Assembly: GCA_029233965.1 (NCBI GenBank)
Contig: JARGOP010000016.1
Location: 1-64,000 of the forward strand
From: Verrucomicrobiales bacterium
Lineage (GTDB): Bacteria; Verrucomicrobiota; Verrucomicrobiia; Verrucomicrobiales; DEV007
Direction: 5' to 3'
DNA: 64,000 bases
Under the pieces are notes generated by a model, which was not told the DNA's origin, made no database searches, and saw only the letters and a program-made list of their open reading frames with translations. The translations under genes were made by a program, and so were the position numbers. Below are positions 17,753 to 27,298 of this stretch, piece by piece. Numbering within the stretch: the stretch's first letter is position 1; each line of letters begins with the position of its first letter.

Positions 17753-20320
17753 TTATTTCGCCGCGCGCAACACGTTCAGGTCATGAACCGACCAGTAGAG
17801 CCTGTGTTCCCCCTTCTGTGTAATCCGGATATATTTCGCCGGCTGCGCGGGAAATTCGACGACCACCCTGGGATTCTTTTCCTCCGCCCGCTTGATGGCA
17901 TCACTCCATTTCTTTCCATCCGTCGAGAGCTGCACTTCGCATCCCCGGGGATAGTCATTGCGTGAATTCGCCGCGTCCAGAATCAATCCGGCCACCTCGG
18001 TGACTTCAGGTAACTCCACCTGCAACCACATGCCGGGCTGCATGCTTTCGCCCGTGGTGTATCTCGTCGCGAGATCCCCGTCGATCGCATTTTTCACATC
18101 CGCCGGTTTGTGACTCGCACTCAGCTTCCAACCGGAACGGTCCGGCAGAATCTGCGGCACGCTCGCAAACAGCTCCTCTTCAGTCCAGGCAAGAGTGCGG
18201 TCCGAATTCTCTTCACGAATCCGGGTGACTTCTTCCTCCGTCACAAATCCCAGCTGATTTCCAAAACTGTTCCGGACGTAGGAAAGCACCGCAGCCACCC
18301 ACTCATCACCGTTTGAAGCCATCGCGATCATTTCTCCCGGATAATCCCTCCCTCCGGAAGGACCCGTCATACCATGCAGAACCACTTTCGTGGCCAACTC
18401 GCGATGTCCCCTGATGATTGCAGAATTAGCAAGTGAAGGAGCGAGAAGCGTGTCATCCCCTCCGGGGATTTTCATGCCCTTTCCATCCTCGCCATGACAG
18501 GCAAAGCAGAGCGAGGCGTAAATCGTTTTCCCCTCTTTGTAGAGCGTGAGCTCATTCTGGCTCATTTTCGGCAATCCCTCGCCCCCGCCTGAGATGAGCT
18601 GCTTACCAATCTCCTTCACGCCCCGGCTCCCGCTCGCTGCGGCCGTTGTCCTGACCAGATCCTGATACTCAGGGAAATTCAATAGCTTCGCGGTAAGGAG
18701 ACTCTGAATGACGACGTTCTCGTCGGCATCCCCGGTCATGGCGATGAGGTCATTTTGAAGATCAACCACCCCGCCATTGATCAAGGTCTCACTGGCACGA
18801 ATCGCAGCGCGGCGAACGGAAGCGTGCTCATCCTTCAGTTTCTCTCTCGCGAATTCGGGCGTGAGACTGCCAATTCCCTCCAGTGTCCAGATCGCATGCA
18901 TCCTCGCGAGATCGCTCTCGCTGCTGCGGGCCATCGTTTCGAGCGCCGGGGCAACTGACTTATCACCGCTCAGGACGAGAAGCTTCTGCGCCGTGTCGCG
19001 CCACCAGCCGTTGGGATGCTCGAGGTGGGCGACCAATTGTGCGGGCGTTTCCTCAAGCATACGGGGTTGCGGGCCCGGCTCAAAGTCTTCATGGGCAAGG
19101 CGGTAGATCCGGCCACGCTGAATGTTTTTCGCAAAGCCATATTCATCGATCACACCACGCAGGTAACTGCCGGGCTTCGTCCAGTTGCCCTGCTGAACAA
19201 TTCCACGATACATGTCGACGATGTAAAGCGTGCCGTCAGGAGCATTGACCATGTTCATTCCACGAAAATTTGGATCGGTCGAACGAATGAATTCACTTCC
19301 GGGATGAGCGTTTGTCAGGTGGGTGATCCCATCGCGGACCTCGACCTTGCTCCGGCGGATGAGACGCCCGACCGGCTCGGAGAAAAGCAAATCGCCCCGC
19401 AGCTCTTCAGGGAGACGATCCCCGCGGAAGATCTCCTCCCCGCAGGTCGCCGTAAAATGGTTCAGGGTGTGGTTCTCAGGACGGAATCGCTTTTCCCCGC
19501 CCTGCACATCAGGAATCCCCACGAGCGGAAAAACCTCGCGGTAATCAACCGGGAACTGATCGGCGACGTTGAAGGCTCCATACACGATCGGCTGCTGGAA
19601 ATTCAGCGGCCCGCGCTCCCCACCCGCATTCACGAACCACGGCTTCCCATGATCATCCTGACAAAGACCCCACTGACCGCCATTCGGAGCGGTTGCCTCT
19701 TTGTGAGCGAGCCCCCCGGGGTTGTGGCGCAGGCGGTAGGCGTTGTAGGTCGTGTAGATCCAGTTATCCATCGACCAGATCAGTCCGCTGGGCTGGTGCT
19801 CCATGTTTCCGCCGCGGGGCCCGCCTTCATACCAGAGGGTCTTCTCGTCGGAAACCCCGTCTCCATTCGTGTCACGGTAGCAGTAGATATCGAGGGTATT
19901 CGTTTCGCCGATGAGGACCCGGTCATCAAGGGGCAGGACCATGCGGGGCAGAAGGAGGTCGTCTGCAAAAACGGTATGCTTGTCCATGACCCCGTCGCCA
20001 TCCGTGTCCTCGTGACGGGAGACACGACTCGTCGGCTCGTTTTCGCCCGAAGCATCGGCATCCTGCATGTAGGTGCGCATTTCGACGACGTAGAGGCGAC
20101 CGTTTCCATCGAAGGCGCAAACCACGGGTTCCGCGATTTCGGGCTCAGTCACGACCGGCTCGAGGCGGTATCCTTCCGGGAGATGGAAAGTCTCCAGACT
20201 CTCCTCGACAGAGAGGTAAGGAAGCGTCCCGGATGGCTCATACCTCTTCACCTCTGCAGCAAAGATGAAAGATCCGGTGAGGAAACAAGTGGCCACGCAG
20301 GCGGTGAATTTCATCATCAT
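17753..20320 (-). CDS. PVC-type membrane-bound dehydrogenase with cytochrome c and discoidin-like domains
   Basis: An 855-residue exported protein. The signal peptide spans residues 1-21. The N-terminal half (about 40-400) is the PVC-type dehydrogenase beta-propeller (VVTEPEIAEPVVCAFDGNGRLYVVEMRTYMQD, EDTDGDGVMDK, GTLYIVDMYRGIVQ). Residues about 420-570 are HEAT-like repeats (LEHPNGWWRDTAQKLLV). A monoheme cytochrome c follows with C-F-A-C-H at about 605-609. The end (about 735-855) is a discoidin/F5-8C-like domain (NAIDGDLATRYTTG, YIRITQKG). Such proteins are thought to oxidise sugars and pass electrons to the respiratory chain, though substrates are mostly unproven. The gene follows DUF1501 by 58 bp in the same transcription unit. 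Confidence 0.9.
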   Translation of the reverse strand: MMMKFTACVATCFLTGSFIFAAEVKRYEPSGTLPYLSVEESLETFHLPEGYRLEPVVTEPEIAEPVVCAFDGNGRLYVVEMRTYMQDADASGENEPTSRVSRHEDTDGDGVMDKHTVFADDLLLPRMVLPLDDRVLIGETNTLDIYCYRDTNGDGVSDEKTLWYEGGPRGGNMEHQPSGLIWSMDNWIYTTYNAYRLRHNPGGLAHKEATAPNGGQWGLCQDDHGKPWFVNAGGERGPLNFQQPIVYGAFNVADQFPVDYREVFPLVGIPDVQGGEKRFRPENHTLNHFTATCGEEIFRGDRLPEELRGDLLFSEPVGRLIRRSKVEVRDGITHLTNAHPGSEFIRSTDPNFRGMNMVNAPDGTLYIVDMYRGIVQQGNWTKPGSYLRGVIDEYGFAKNIQRGRIYRLAHEDFEPGPQPRMLEETPAQLVAHLEHPNGWWRDTAQKLLVLSGDKSVAPALETMARSSESDLARMHAIWTLEGIGSLTPEFAREKLKDEHASVRRAAIRASETLINGGVVDLQNDLIAMTGDADENVVIQSLLTAKLLNFPEYQDLVRTTAAASGSRGVKEIGKQLISGGGEGLPKMSQNELTLYKEGKTIYASLCFACHGEDGKGMKIPGGDDTLLAPSLANSAIIRGHRELATKVVLHGMTGPSGGRDYPGEMIAMASNGDEWVAAVLSYVRNSFGNQLGFVTEEEVTRIREENSDRTLAWTEEELFASVPQILPDRSGWKLSASHKPADVKNAIDGDLATRYTTGESMQPGMWLQVELPEVTEVAGLILDAANSRNDYPRGCEVQLSTDGKKWSDAIKRAEEKNPRVVVEFPAQPAKYIRITQKGEHRLYWSVHDLNVLRAAK

Positions 20321-20378
20321 CGTAGAAAAATTTTGGCTGGGAAGCTTACCGCAGAACAGCGCGTTTGGACCCGCGCCA

Positions 20379-21788
20379 TCATGCCAGAAGCTCTTTCACG
20401 ACCCGGGACTTTTCGACGCCGGTCAGTCTGACATCAAGGCCCTGAAACGGATAGGAAAATCGATGATGATCGATGCCGAGCAAATGAAGCATCGTCGCAT
20501 GAAAATCATGAACACTGACCCCGTTCTCAACGGCGTTGTAGCCCATCTCATCGGTCGCCCCGTAGGACAATCCACCTTTGATGCCACCTCCGGCCATCCA
20601 GATGGAGAAGCCCTTGATGTGATGGTCACGACCGGTTCCCTGGGCCATCGGAGTGCGCCCGAACTCGCCACCCCACACGACCAGTGTGTCCTTGAGCATG
20701 TCGCGCTGCTTCAGGTCTTCGACCAGTGCCCAGCTTCCCCGGTCAACTAGGGCTGCCGTTTTTTCGACACCGCTCTTCACTGCGCTGTGGTGATCCCAGC
20801 CGCGGTGATAAAGGTGAATAAAGCGAACCCCGCGCTCCGCAAGGCGGCGGGCGAGAAGGCAGTTGCTCGCGAAGGAGCCATCACCGGGAACGGCGCCGTA
20901 CATATCGAGGACGTGCTTCGGCTCCCCTGAAAGATCCACCAATTCAGGAACGCTTGCCTGCATTTTAAAGGCCATCTCATACTGCGCGATTTTCGTCTCG
21001 ATTTCCGGATTCGCGACGGAACCGTTCCGGAAACGGTTGAGCGCGTTGACCCCGTCGACGACCTTGCGCTGAGCATCGCGACTCACTCCTCCTGGATTAC
21101 CCACATAGAGCACCGGATCCCCTTTGGAATGAAACTGCACACCCTGAAAGCGACTCGGAAGAAAGCCGCTGTGCCACTGGCGGGCCGCAATGGGCTGGCT
21201 CTGACCTCCGCCCACGGAAGTTAAAACGACAAATCCGGGGAGGTCCTCCGACTCACTGCCGAGACCGTAGTTGATCCAGGAACCCATGCAGGGACGGCCG
21301 GAGATCTGCGTTCCGGTATTCATGAACGTGTGCGCCGGATCGTGGTTGATCTGCATCGTGCTCATCGACTTCACGATCGCAATATCATCCGCCAGTTTCG
21401 CAATGTTAGGAAGAACATCGGAAATCATCTGACCGGATTCACCATGTCGACTGAAGCCATGTTGAGGCCCCATGCAGGTGAGCGCCTTCCCCTGCAGTTG
21501 CGCAATCGGCTGGCCGTCCGTGAACGATGCCGGCATCGGCTTGCCGTCCATCTTCGCGAGTTCCGGCTTGTAGTCGAGCGTTTCGAGATGCGAGGGACCG
21601 CCCGCCATGCAGAGAAAAATAACCCGTTTCGCCCTGGCCACGTGATGGGGCTGGACCGCCCCGGCCCAGCGCTGCTCCAGGCCGGCTTCGGCGAAGAGTT
21701 GATGGGTGAGAGCCGCAGCCCCCAGCCCTACGGTGGCGTTATTTAAAAAGGCTCGTCGCGAAACCTGAGTGGAAAAATCTGAGTTCAT
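20379..21788 (-). CDS. DUF1501 protein, Tat-exported
   Basis: A 469-residue protein of the DUF1501 family, which shares the alkaline phosphatase/sulfatase fold. The N-terminus SRRAFLNNATVGLGAAAL is a twin-arginine-type signal. Family landmarks are VIFLCMAGGPSHLETLDYKP, MSTMQINHDPAHTFMNTG, HLYHRGWDHHSA and VVWGGEFGRTPMAQG. It lacks the CxPSR formylglycine motif of the true sulfatases nearby. DUF1501 genes in Planctomycetes and Verrucomicrobia almost always sit next to a DUF1549/DUF1553 cytochrome gene, as here, with a 26-bp gap. The biochemical role is unknown; a joint role in extracellular carbon breakdown is the usual inference. Confidence 0.93.
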   Translation of the reverse strand: MNSDFSTQVSRRAFLNNATVGLGAAALTHQLFAEAGLEQRWAGAVQPHHVARAKRVIFLCMAGGPSHLETLDYKPELAKMDGKPMPASFTDGQPIAQLQGKALTCMGPQHGFSRHGESGQMISDVLPNIAKLADDIAIVKSMSTMQINHDPAHTFMNTGTQISGRPCMGSWINYGLGSESEDLPGFVVLTSVGGGQSQPIAARQWHSGFLPSRFQGVQFHSKGDPVLYVGNPGGVSRDAQRKVVDGVNALNRFRNGSVANPEIETKIAQYEMAFKMQASVPELVDLSGEPKHVLDMYGAVPGDGSFASNCLLARRLAERGVRFIHLYHRGWDHHSAVKSGVEKTAALVDRGSWALVEDLKQRDMLKDTLVVWGGEFGRTPMAQGTGRDHHIKGFSIWMAGGGIKGGLSYGATDEMGYNAVENGVSVHDFHATMLHLLGIDHHRFSYPFQGLDVRLTGVEKSRVVKELLA

Positions 21789-21814
21789 GTTGAGAATTCG
21801 TCGGGAGTTTCAGT

Positions 21815-24800
21815 TCAGTTTCGCGCCGTCGTTTCGTAGGCATTCAGGATCGTCCGCCCCACCTGCGCCCAGGCAGCGGCTTCGGCAACCTCTGTCGTTT
21901 CTGCCGCCGGGGCTTCCCCGACACTGAGGAACTCCAGCGCGGCACCGGGGTTTTTCGTGTATTCAGCCCGCTGCCATTCATAGACACTTCGAAGCGCTCC
22001 GATTTCGTCCGCCGTCGCGGTTCGTCCTGTTGCCAGTTTCATTCCCATCGAAATCTTCTCTTCCTCGTTTCCTTCGACGGCTGCGATTCGCTCTCCGAAT
22101 TTCCGGGCTGCTTCAACAAAGGCAGGGTCATTCAACATCACCAGAGCCTGTTGAGGAATGTTAGAGCGCGAGCGTCTTGAGGTACATTCCTCACGGCTCG
22201 GGGCATCAAAGGCCATCATGGCCGGGTGAAGGAAACTCCGGCTCCAGAACGTGTAGAGACCGCGGCGATAAAGCTTCCCGCCGGTGTCATGCTTCCATTC
22301 CCGCTTCGGAAAATTCAGATGCTGCCAGTATCCCGCCGGCTGATAGGGCTTCACGCTGACGCCACCCACTTCATCTTCGAGGAGACCACCGAGGGTCAGG
22401 GCAGTGTCCCGCACAAACTCGGCGCTGATCCGCCAGCGACCCTGACGCCCGTAGAGCTCATTCAACGGGTCTTTTTCCAGCAACTCCGGCGAAACGACGG
22501 ATGACCGGCGATAGGTCTCCGACATCAGCATTCCCTTGATGAGCCGCTTCACGTCCCAGCCGTCTTCACGAAACTGAATCGCGAGTTGGTCGAGCAACTC
22601 AGGGTGAGTCGGAGGCTCTCCCTGCCCGCCGAGGTCTTCGACATTTCGCGAAATCCCCTCTCCGAAAAACAGCATCCAGACCCGGTTCACGAAGGCCCGG
22701 GCCGTAAGCGGATTGCTGTCTCCGACGATCCAGTTCGCGAGATCAAGACGGGTCCCGCGCCGGTCCGCCGGGAGATCCGAATCTTTGGGAAGAAAGGCCG
22801 GGAGCGCCGGCTCGACCACTTCGCCGGTCGTGTCCATCCAGTCACCGCGATGGAGAAGACGGGTCATGCGCGGCTCGTCCATCGACTCCGCGATCAACAT
22901 GGTTCGAAGACCGGCCTCAAGTTTTGCGAGAGAGGCCACGACCTTTTCATGAGCCGCTCGAGCCGGCGCGAGAAGCGGAGTGGTCGCGAGGTAGTGATCG
23001 CGGAGCTTTTTCGATTCCTCCGCGGTGCGCTCCTTCGGTTCTTTTCCCAGCAGGCTCAGCAGTTCGGGAGTAAGTCCTTCCGCCCCGGCAGGCGGGTTCG
23101 GTGCGGTATCGTCCGTGAGCCCGAGCCGGAACCGTCCGATGTTGTGCCTTCCGTGCTTCGAGCGATGCTGCATCTCGACCGTTAGTTCTTCGCCTGCGGC
23201 TAAAGTGACCGGTTCACGCAGCACAAAGATCGCTTCCTGATTCGCGGCCTCTTCCGTTTGGCCGGAAACGGCCCATCCAGTTTCCTCCGACGGATCGATT
23301 GCCCCTGCTACCGGCCAACCGTTCTGCTCAAAAGTAGCCTTCGCTGTTTCGATGGGCAGAATCTGTCCCCCTTTCTTGACGCGGAAATGAGTGAGGACGA
23401 AATTGCCATTCCCTCTCGAGAGTCCCTTCGGAAACGACTCATGCATTTTCACCTCAAGTCGAACCGCTTTGAACGTGCCCTCTTCCTTCAGAGTCACTCT
23501 GTAATCCGCCTGATCAGGATTACCGCCTTCGGCGAGGAGGGAGCGGTCTTCAAGTAACTTGAACTTTTGCCCCCCGGTTGAGGTAAAGGCAGTCGGTTTC
23601 GCGGAGCGCTCAATCGCGAGCAGGGCCTGCTTTGCCTGTTCCCGCATTGCAACCCCCCACTGCGCCGCGCCTTCCTCCACCGCTTGCGAGAGCGCCGCAT
23701 CCCGAGCCAGCACCTGTCCAATCGCGGTGGTTTTCACTTCCGACTTGAGCCGGTCGATCTCCGCCTGCTCCTCCTCAGTCGGCAGCTTCAAATTAGCAAC
23801 CCTCTTTCCCACCGCTTTCTCTGTTATGTCCGCAAAGAAAGCAGCAAAGGCGTAAAAGTCTCTCGCGGTAAAAGGATCAAACTTGTGGTCGTGGCATTGA
23901 GCACAGCCGATCGTCGATCCCAGCCACACCGTCGAAGCGTTTCTGACCCGGTCCGCCGCGTAGATTGCCTTGTATTCGTTCGCCTGAGCCCCGCCCTCTT
24001 GGGTCGTCTGGAGGAGTCGATTGTACCCGGAGGCGATCTTTTGCTCGAGCGTGGCATCCGGTAGCAGATCCCCCGCGAGTTGTTCGATTGTGAACCGATC
24101 GTAGGGAAGGTTCCGGTTGAAGGCTGAAATCACGTAGTCCCGGTACGCAGACACCTCCATAGGATTGTCGGAATGGTAACCAATCGAGTCGGCGTAACGA
24201 ACCAGATCCAACCAGTAGACCGCAAGCCGCTCCCCGAAGGCTTTGTCGGCGAGGAGCCGGTCGACCAGCTTTTCATAGGCATCCGGAGATTCGTCAGCGC
24301 GAAACGCTTCGATGGACTCCACCGGTGCCGGCAAACCAAGCAGGTCAAAATACAAACGCCTCGCAAGAGTAACGCGATCCGCGGGCCCGACCGGATCGAG
24401 ATTTGCCTTCTCCAGTCCGGCGCGGACGAAATGATCGATGAGGGAACTCTCTGCCTTTATCTCCTCATCCCGGATCAGGGGTGCATAGGACCAGTGAGTC
24501 CTGTACTCGGCACCCGCTTCGATCCATTGCCTGATGAGGTCTTTTTCCCCGTCTGTGAGCGGTTTGTGGAACTTCGGAGGCGGCATGAGATCATCTTCGT
24601 CATCAGTGACGATCCGATACCAGGCCTCGCTGTTTTCGAGATCCCCGGGAACAATCGCCGCATACCCCCCGAGGTCCTGAAAAGCCCCCTCGCGCGTATC
24701 GAGCCGGAGATCCGCCTTCCGCTCATGCTCGTCAAATCCGTGACAGGCGAAGCACTTATTCGACAGGATCGGGCGAATATCGCGATTGAAGTCAACGGCC

Positions 24801-24850
24801 CCTGCCGTCTGGGAGGCAAGAAGAAGGAGGGTGATGAAAACTGACTTCAT
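21815..24850 (-). CDS. PSCyt1/DUF1549/DUF1553 cytochrome protein
   Basis: A 1011-residue exported protein, starting at the ATG at 24850 (MKSVFITLLLLASQTAGAV) rather than 24907, because the later start gives a clean signal peptide. An N-terminal PSCyt1 heme domain has C33-F-A-C-H. DUF1549 (about 130-350) includes the second heme-like IGCAQCHDHKFDPF. A middle region (about 400-590) has sandwich-like sequence, and DUF1553 (about 690-960) carries LANWIVGDSNPLTARAFVNRVWMLFFG and RRSRSNIPQQALVMLNDPAF. It heads the minus-strand set that continues with DUF1501 and the PVC dehydrogenase. The family is almost confined to the PVC superphylum and is a strong taxonomic marker. The function is unproven, probably electron transfer linked to polymer degradation. 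Confidence 0.93.
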   Translation of the reverse strand: MKSVFITLLLLASQTAGAVDFNRDIRPILSNKCFACHGFDEHERKADLRLDTREGAFQDLGGYAAIVPGDLENSEAWYRIVTDDEDDLMPPPKFHKPLTDGEKDLIRQWIEAGAEYRTHWSYAPLIRDEEIKAESSLIDHFVRAGLEKANLDPVGPADRVTLARRLYFDLLGLPAPVESIEAFRADESPDAYEKLVDRLLADKAFGERLAVYWLDLVRYADSIGYHSDNPMEVSAYRDYVISAFNRNLPYDRFTIEQLAGDLLPDATLEQKIASGYNRLLQTTQEGGAQANEYKAIYAADRVRNASTVWLGSTIGCAQCHDHKFDPFTARDFYAFAAFFADITEKAVGKRVANLKLPTEEEQAEIDRLKSEVKTTAIGQVLARDAALSQAVEEGAAQWGVAMREQAKQALLAIERSAKPTAFTSTGGQKFKLLEDRSLLAEGGNPDQADYRVTLKEEGTFKAVRLEVKMHESFPKGLSRGNGNFVLTHFRVKKGGQILPIETAKATFEQNGWPVAGAIDPSEETGWAVSGQTEEAANQEAIFVLREPVTLAAGEELTVEMQHRSKHGRHNIGRFRLGLTDDTAPNPPAGAEGLTPELLSLLGKEPKERTAEESKKLRDHYLATTPLLAPARAAHEKVVASLAKLEAGLRTMLIAESMDEPRMTRLLHRGDWMDTTGEVVEPALPAFLPKDSDLPADRRGTRLDLANWIVGDSNPLTARAFVNRVWMLFFGEGISRNVEDLGGQGEPPTHPELLDQLAIQFREDGWDVKRLIKGMLMSETYRRSSVVSPELLEKDPLNELYGRQGRWRISAEFVRDTALTLGGLLEDEVGGVSVKPYQPAGYWQHLNFPKREWKHDTGGKLYRRGLYTFWSRSFLHPAMMAFDAPSREECTSRRSRSNIPQQALVMLNDPAFVEAARKFGERIAAVEGNEEEKISMGMKLATGRTATADEIGALRSVYEWQRAEYTKNPGAALEFLSVGEAPAAETTEVAEAAAWAQVGRTILNAYETTARN

Positions 24851-25097
24851 AGAAAACGAAAGAACAAGGTGACGCAGGAGTGTCCTGCCTCCACGACCGG
24901 AGGTCAATCAGCCGCCACGACGGAAAAAGGCCAGACCGGTTCGACATCCGTTGAACAAGGCTCTGATTGTTCGCCGGAGATTCTTCACGGAGAGGCTCCT
25001 CAATTTTCACAGAAGACGGCGACGCCCGTCTCCTGCCGGTTCCCCCGGCGCAAATTCAGTGTTGTCGCCCGTTTCGATTCCCGATACGATCCCGCCG

Positions 25098-26093
25098 ATG
25101 AATCCCCGTATATTACTTCCGGCCCTCCTTTTCGCTTCTCTGTTCCAGTCACAGGCCGCCGACCTTACGCTCGAACAAATCGAATCGATCAAGAAACAGG
25201 CCGAGGCAATCAAGGAAAACCTTGATACGCACCTCTCTACAAGAAACAGTTCCGCAGGGGAACGGTTTGCGGCGGCATCTACAGATCCGAGAGCTGCCGT
25301 TGCGCTTTATCTTGATTGCCACAAACTGGTTAATTTTGATCGCGAAGGTCGTCCGGAGTCAGATTTCCGGGCGTGGAAGGACGGACAGGAGGACAGACTG
25401 AAACAGCCTGAAAACGTTGAGTCCCTTCAAATGCAGCTGCGATACCTCGCCTTGAGCTGCAAAGCAGCAGGGGCTGAGAAGATCGAGGAGGTCTTTACTC
25501 CCTTGTTGAGTTATGTCGACAGCCTGAGTCGACTTGAAGAACTTCCGACGGGGGACCTGACTTCGTCGGTGGCAGGATCCATTTTTGCCAGGGCTTTTTA
25601 TCTGGATCGCCAACTCGGAAGCAATCAGGGATGGGAGCCGGTACCTTTCAATATCGGAGGAATGTATGAGAAGACTATTTTTCCATACTTGAGGTCGGAG
25701 AATCCGGGAGCCTTGATGGGAGCGTGGGACAAACGAATCGAGCAGCAAACCCGGATCGCTCAAATGATCAACCACCACAAAGAGGAAGCCCTCCGAGGAT
25801 TGGATCGGGATGAGCAGCGCCGCGCGCGGGCGAATCAGGATCGACAGGGCGGAATTATGAAGGACCTCGACATGGACGATTTCACGGCACGGACCCTCCC
25901 GAAATTGAAGTGGGCAAAACTGAAGGATATGTTCCACTTCGTCAGTGAGGTGGATGCGGTTCAGGCAATGCTTCCTTTCCTCAAAGAGCATCTCACTCAC
26001 GAATTAGGGGAGGACTTTTTCGCTGAATTCTACAAGATGATCGAAGAAGCTGAAATGGGAACCGACAGACTCCCCGGATCCGCTTCGGAATGA
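25098..26093 (+). CDS. Secreted helical protein, unknown function
   Basis: A 331-residue protein. The ORF track starts at 24951, but the ATG at 25098 gives a standard signal peptide (MNPRILLPALLFASLFQSQAA), so I take that. The mature protein is charged and mainly helical (LTLEQIESIKKQAEAIKENLDTHL at its start), with no CxxCH, catalytic triad or repeat that I recognise. Its stop overlaps the start of the redoxin fusion by four bases (ATGA), which implies cotranslation and perhaps a shared task in the cell envelope. The 247-bp spacer upstream carries the hairpins GCAGGA/TCCTGC and AGACGG/CCGTCT. Confidence 0.75.
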   Translation: MNPRILLPALLFASLFQSQAADLTLEQIESIKKQAEAIKENLDTHLSTRNSSAGERFAAASTDPRAAVALYLDCHKLVNFDREGRPESDFRAWKDGQEDRLKQPENVESLQMQLRYLALSCKAAGAEKIEEVFTPLLSYVDSLSRLEELPTGDLTSSVAGSIFARAFYLDRQLGSNQGWEPVPFNIGGMYEKTIFPYLRSENPGALMGAWDKRIEQQTRIAQMINHHKEEALRGLDRDEQRRARANQDRQGGIMKDLDMDDFTARTLPKLKWAKLKDMFHFVSEVDAVQAMLPFLKEHLTHELGEDFFAEFYKMIEEAEMGTDRLPGSASE

Positions 26094-27298
26094 GCACCCG
26101 TTTCCCCCTCAATCTCATGGTACGTTTTCAGTTCGCGACATGGCTCGCTTCCGTCACCATCCCCGCCCTTCTCTGCGCGGCACCCGCCGCACCCGAAGAG
26201 GTGAAAACCCTGGAGATCGGAGCTCCTGCTCCTGATTTTGATCTCCCCGGCGTGGATGGCAAGCAGCACACCCTCACTGATTACAGGGACGCCGACATCC
26301 TCGCGATTCTCTTCACCTGCAATCACTGCCCCAGTGCGCAGGGTGCCGAGTCCCGCATCAAGGCGATCGTCGATGACTACGCCGACGCGAGTTTTCAACT
26401 CGTCGCGATTTCTCCGAACGATCCGGAGTCGGTCCGCCTCAACGAACTCGGTTATTCGGTCTACGGCGATACACTCGAAGACATGAAAAAGCATGCCGCC
26501 GATTTCGAGTTTAACTTTCCCTTTCTCTACGACGGGGAGACCCAAAGCGTCAGCAAAGCCTACGGAGCAACGGCAACGCCACACCTCTTCCTCTTCGACA
26601 AAGAGAGAAAGCTCCGCTACGCCGGTCGCATCGACGATTCCAGGTTTGGTGACCCTGACACGATCAAAAAACACGACGCCCGTGAGGCGATCAACGCCCT
26701 TCTCGCCGGAGAGGAGATCGCCGAACCGGTGACCCGCGCGCACGGTTGCTCGACGAAGTGGGCCCACAAGCGACACCTCGTCACCGAATACAACGAGAAG
26801 TTCGAGGCCAAAGAAGTCACCCTCGAATCCATCGACGTGAGCGGCGTCGAAGCCCTCCGCGCCAACTCGACGGACAAGCTTCGCCTCGTCAATCTCTGGG
26901 CGACCTGGTGCGGTCCCTGCCTCGGAGAAATGCCTCACCTCGTCGAAATCGGCCGACAGTTTGAGACCCGCGGTTTCGACATGATCACGATCAGCACCGA
27001 CAGCACCGAAGCGATGGAAAAAACAAAGATCCTCCTCGGTCGCTTCCAAGCTGCGATGCCCGACCTCACTGAAGCCTCCGTCAAAGAAGAGGGCCGCACG
27101 ACCAACAACTACCTCTTCGACGGAAGCACCGACGAACTGGCCGAAGCGCTCGACCCCAAGTGGCAGGGAACTTTGCCCCACACCGTCATCATCGCGCCGG
27201 GTGGCGAGATCATCTATCGAGTCTCCGGAGAAATCGAACCGGACGAGGTCAAAAGAGCCATTGTTGAAAAACTGGGGCGATGGTATTCGCCGAAGTGA
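26090..27298 (+). CDS. Redoxin/AhpC-TSA plus TlpA-like thioredoxin fusion
   Basis: A 402-residue protein with an N-terminal export segment (to about residue 31). Domain 1 (about 38-205) is a peroxiredoxin-like redoxin domain (APAPDFDLPGVDGKQHTL, then FTCNHCPSAQ, a CxxC pair in the thioredoxin position, and the cis-Pro region YGATATPHLFLF). Domain 2 (about 240-400) is a TlpA/ResA-like thioredoxin with the classic WCGPC (LWATWCGPCLGEM) and cis-Pro in GTLPHTVII. Two thiol-redox domains in one exported chain suggest envelope disulfide exchange or cytochrome maturation support. It overlaps the preceding gene by 4 bp and stops directly against the convergent oxidoreductase gene. Confidence 0.9.
   Translation: MSTRFPLNLMVRFQFATWLASVTIPALLCAAPAAPEEVKTLEIGAPAPDFDLPGVDGKQHTLTDYRDADILAILFTCNHCPSAQGAESRIKAIVDDYADASFQLVAISPNDPESVRLNELGYSVYGDTLEDMKKHAADFEFNFPFLYDGETQSVSKAYGATATPHLFLFDKERKLRYAGRIDDSRFGDPDTIKKHDAREAINALLAGEEIAEPVTRAHGCSTKWAHKRHLVTEYNEKFEAKEVTLESIDVSGVEALRANSTDKLRLVNLWATWCGPCLGEMPHLVEIGRQFETRGFDMITISTDSTEAMEKTKILLGRFQAAMPDLTEASVKEEGRTTNNYLFDGSTDELAEALDPKWQGTLPHTVIIAPGGEIIYRVSGEIEPDEVKRAIVEKLGRWYSPK

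Noticed and set aside
19016-20431. Plus-strand ORF of 471 residues opposite the PVC dehydrogenase
   Set aside because: It is antisense to a clearly coding gene with signal peptide, heme motif and family landmarks, and its own translation shows no domain.
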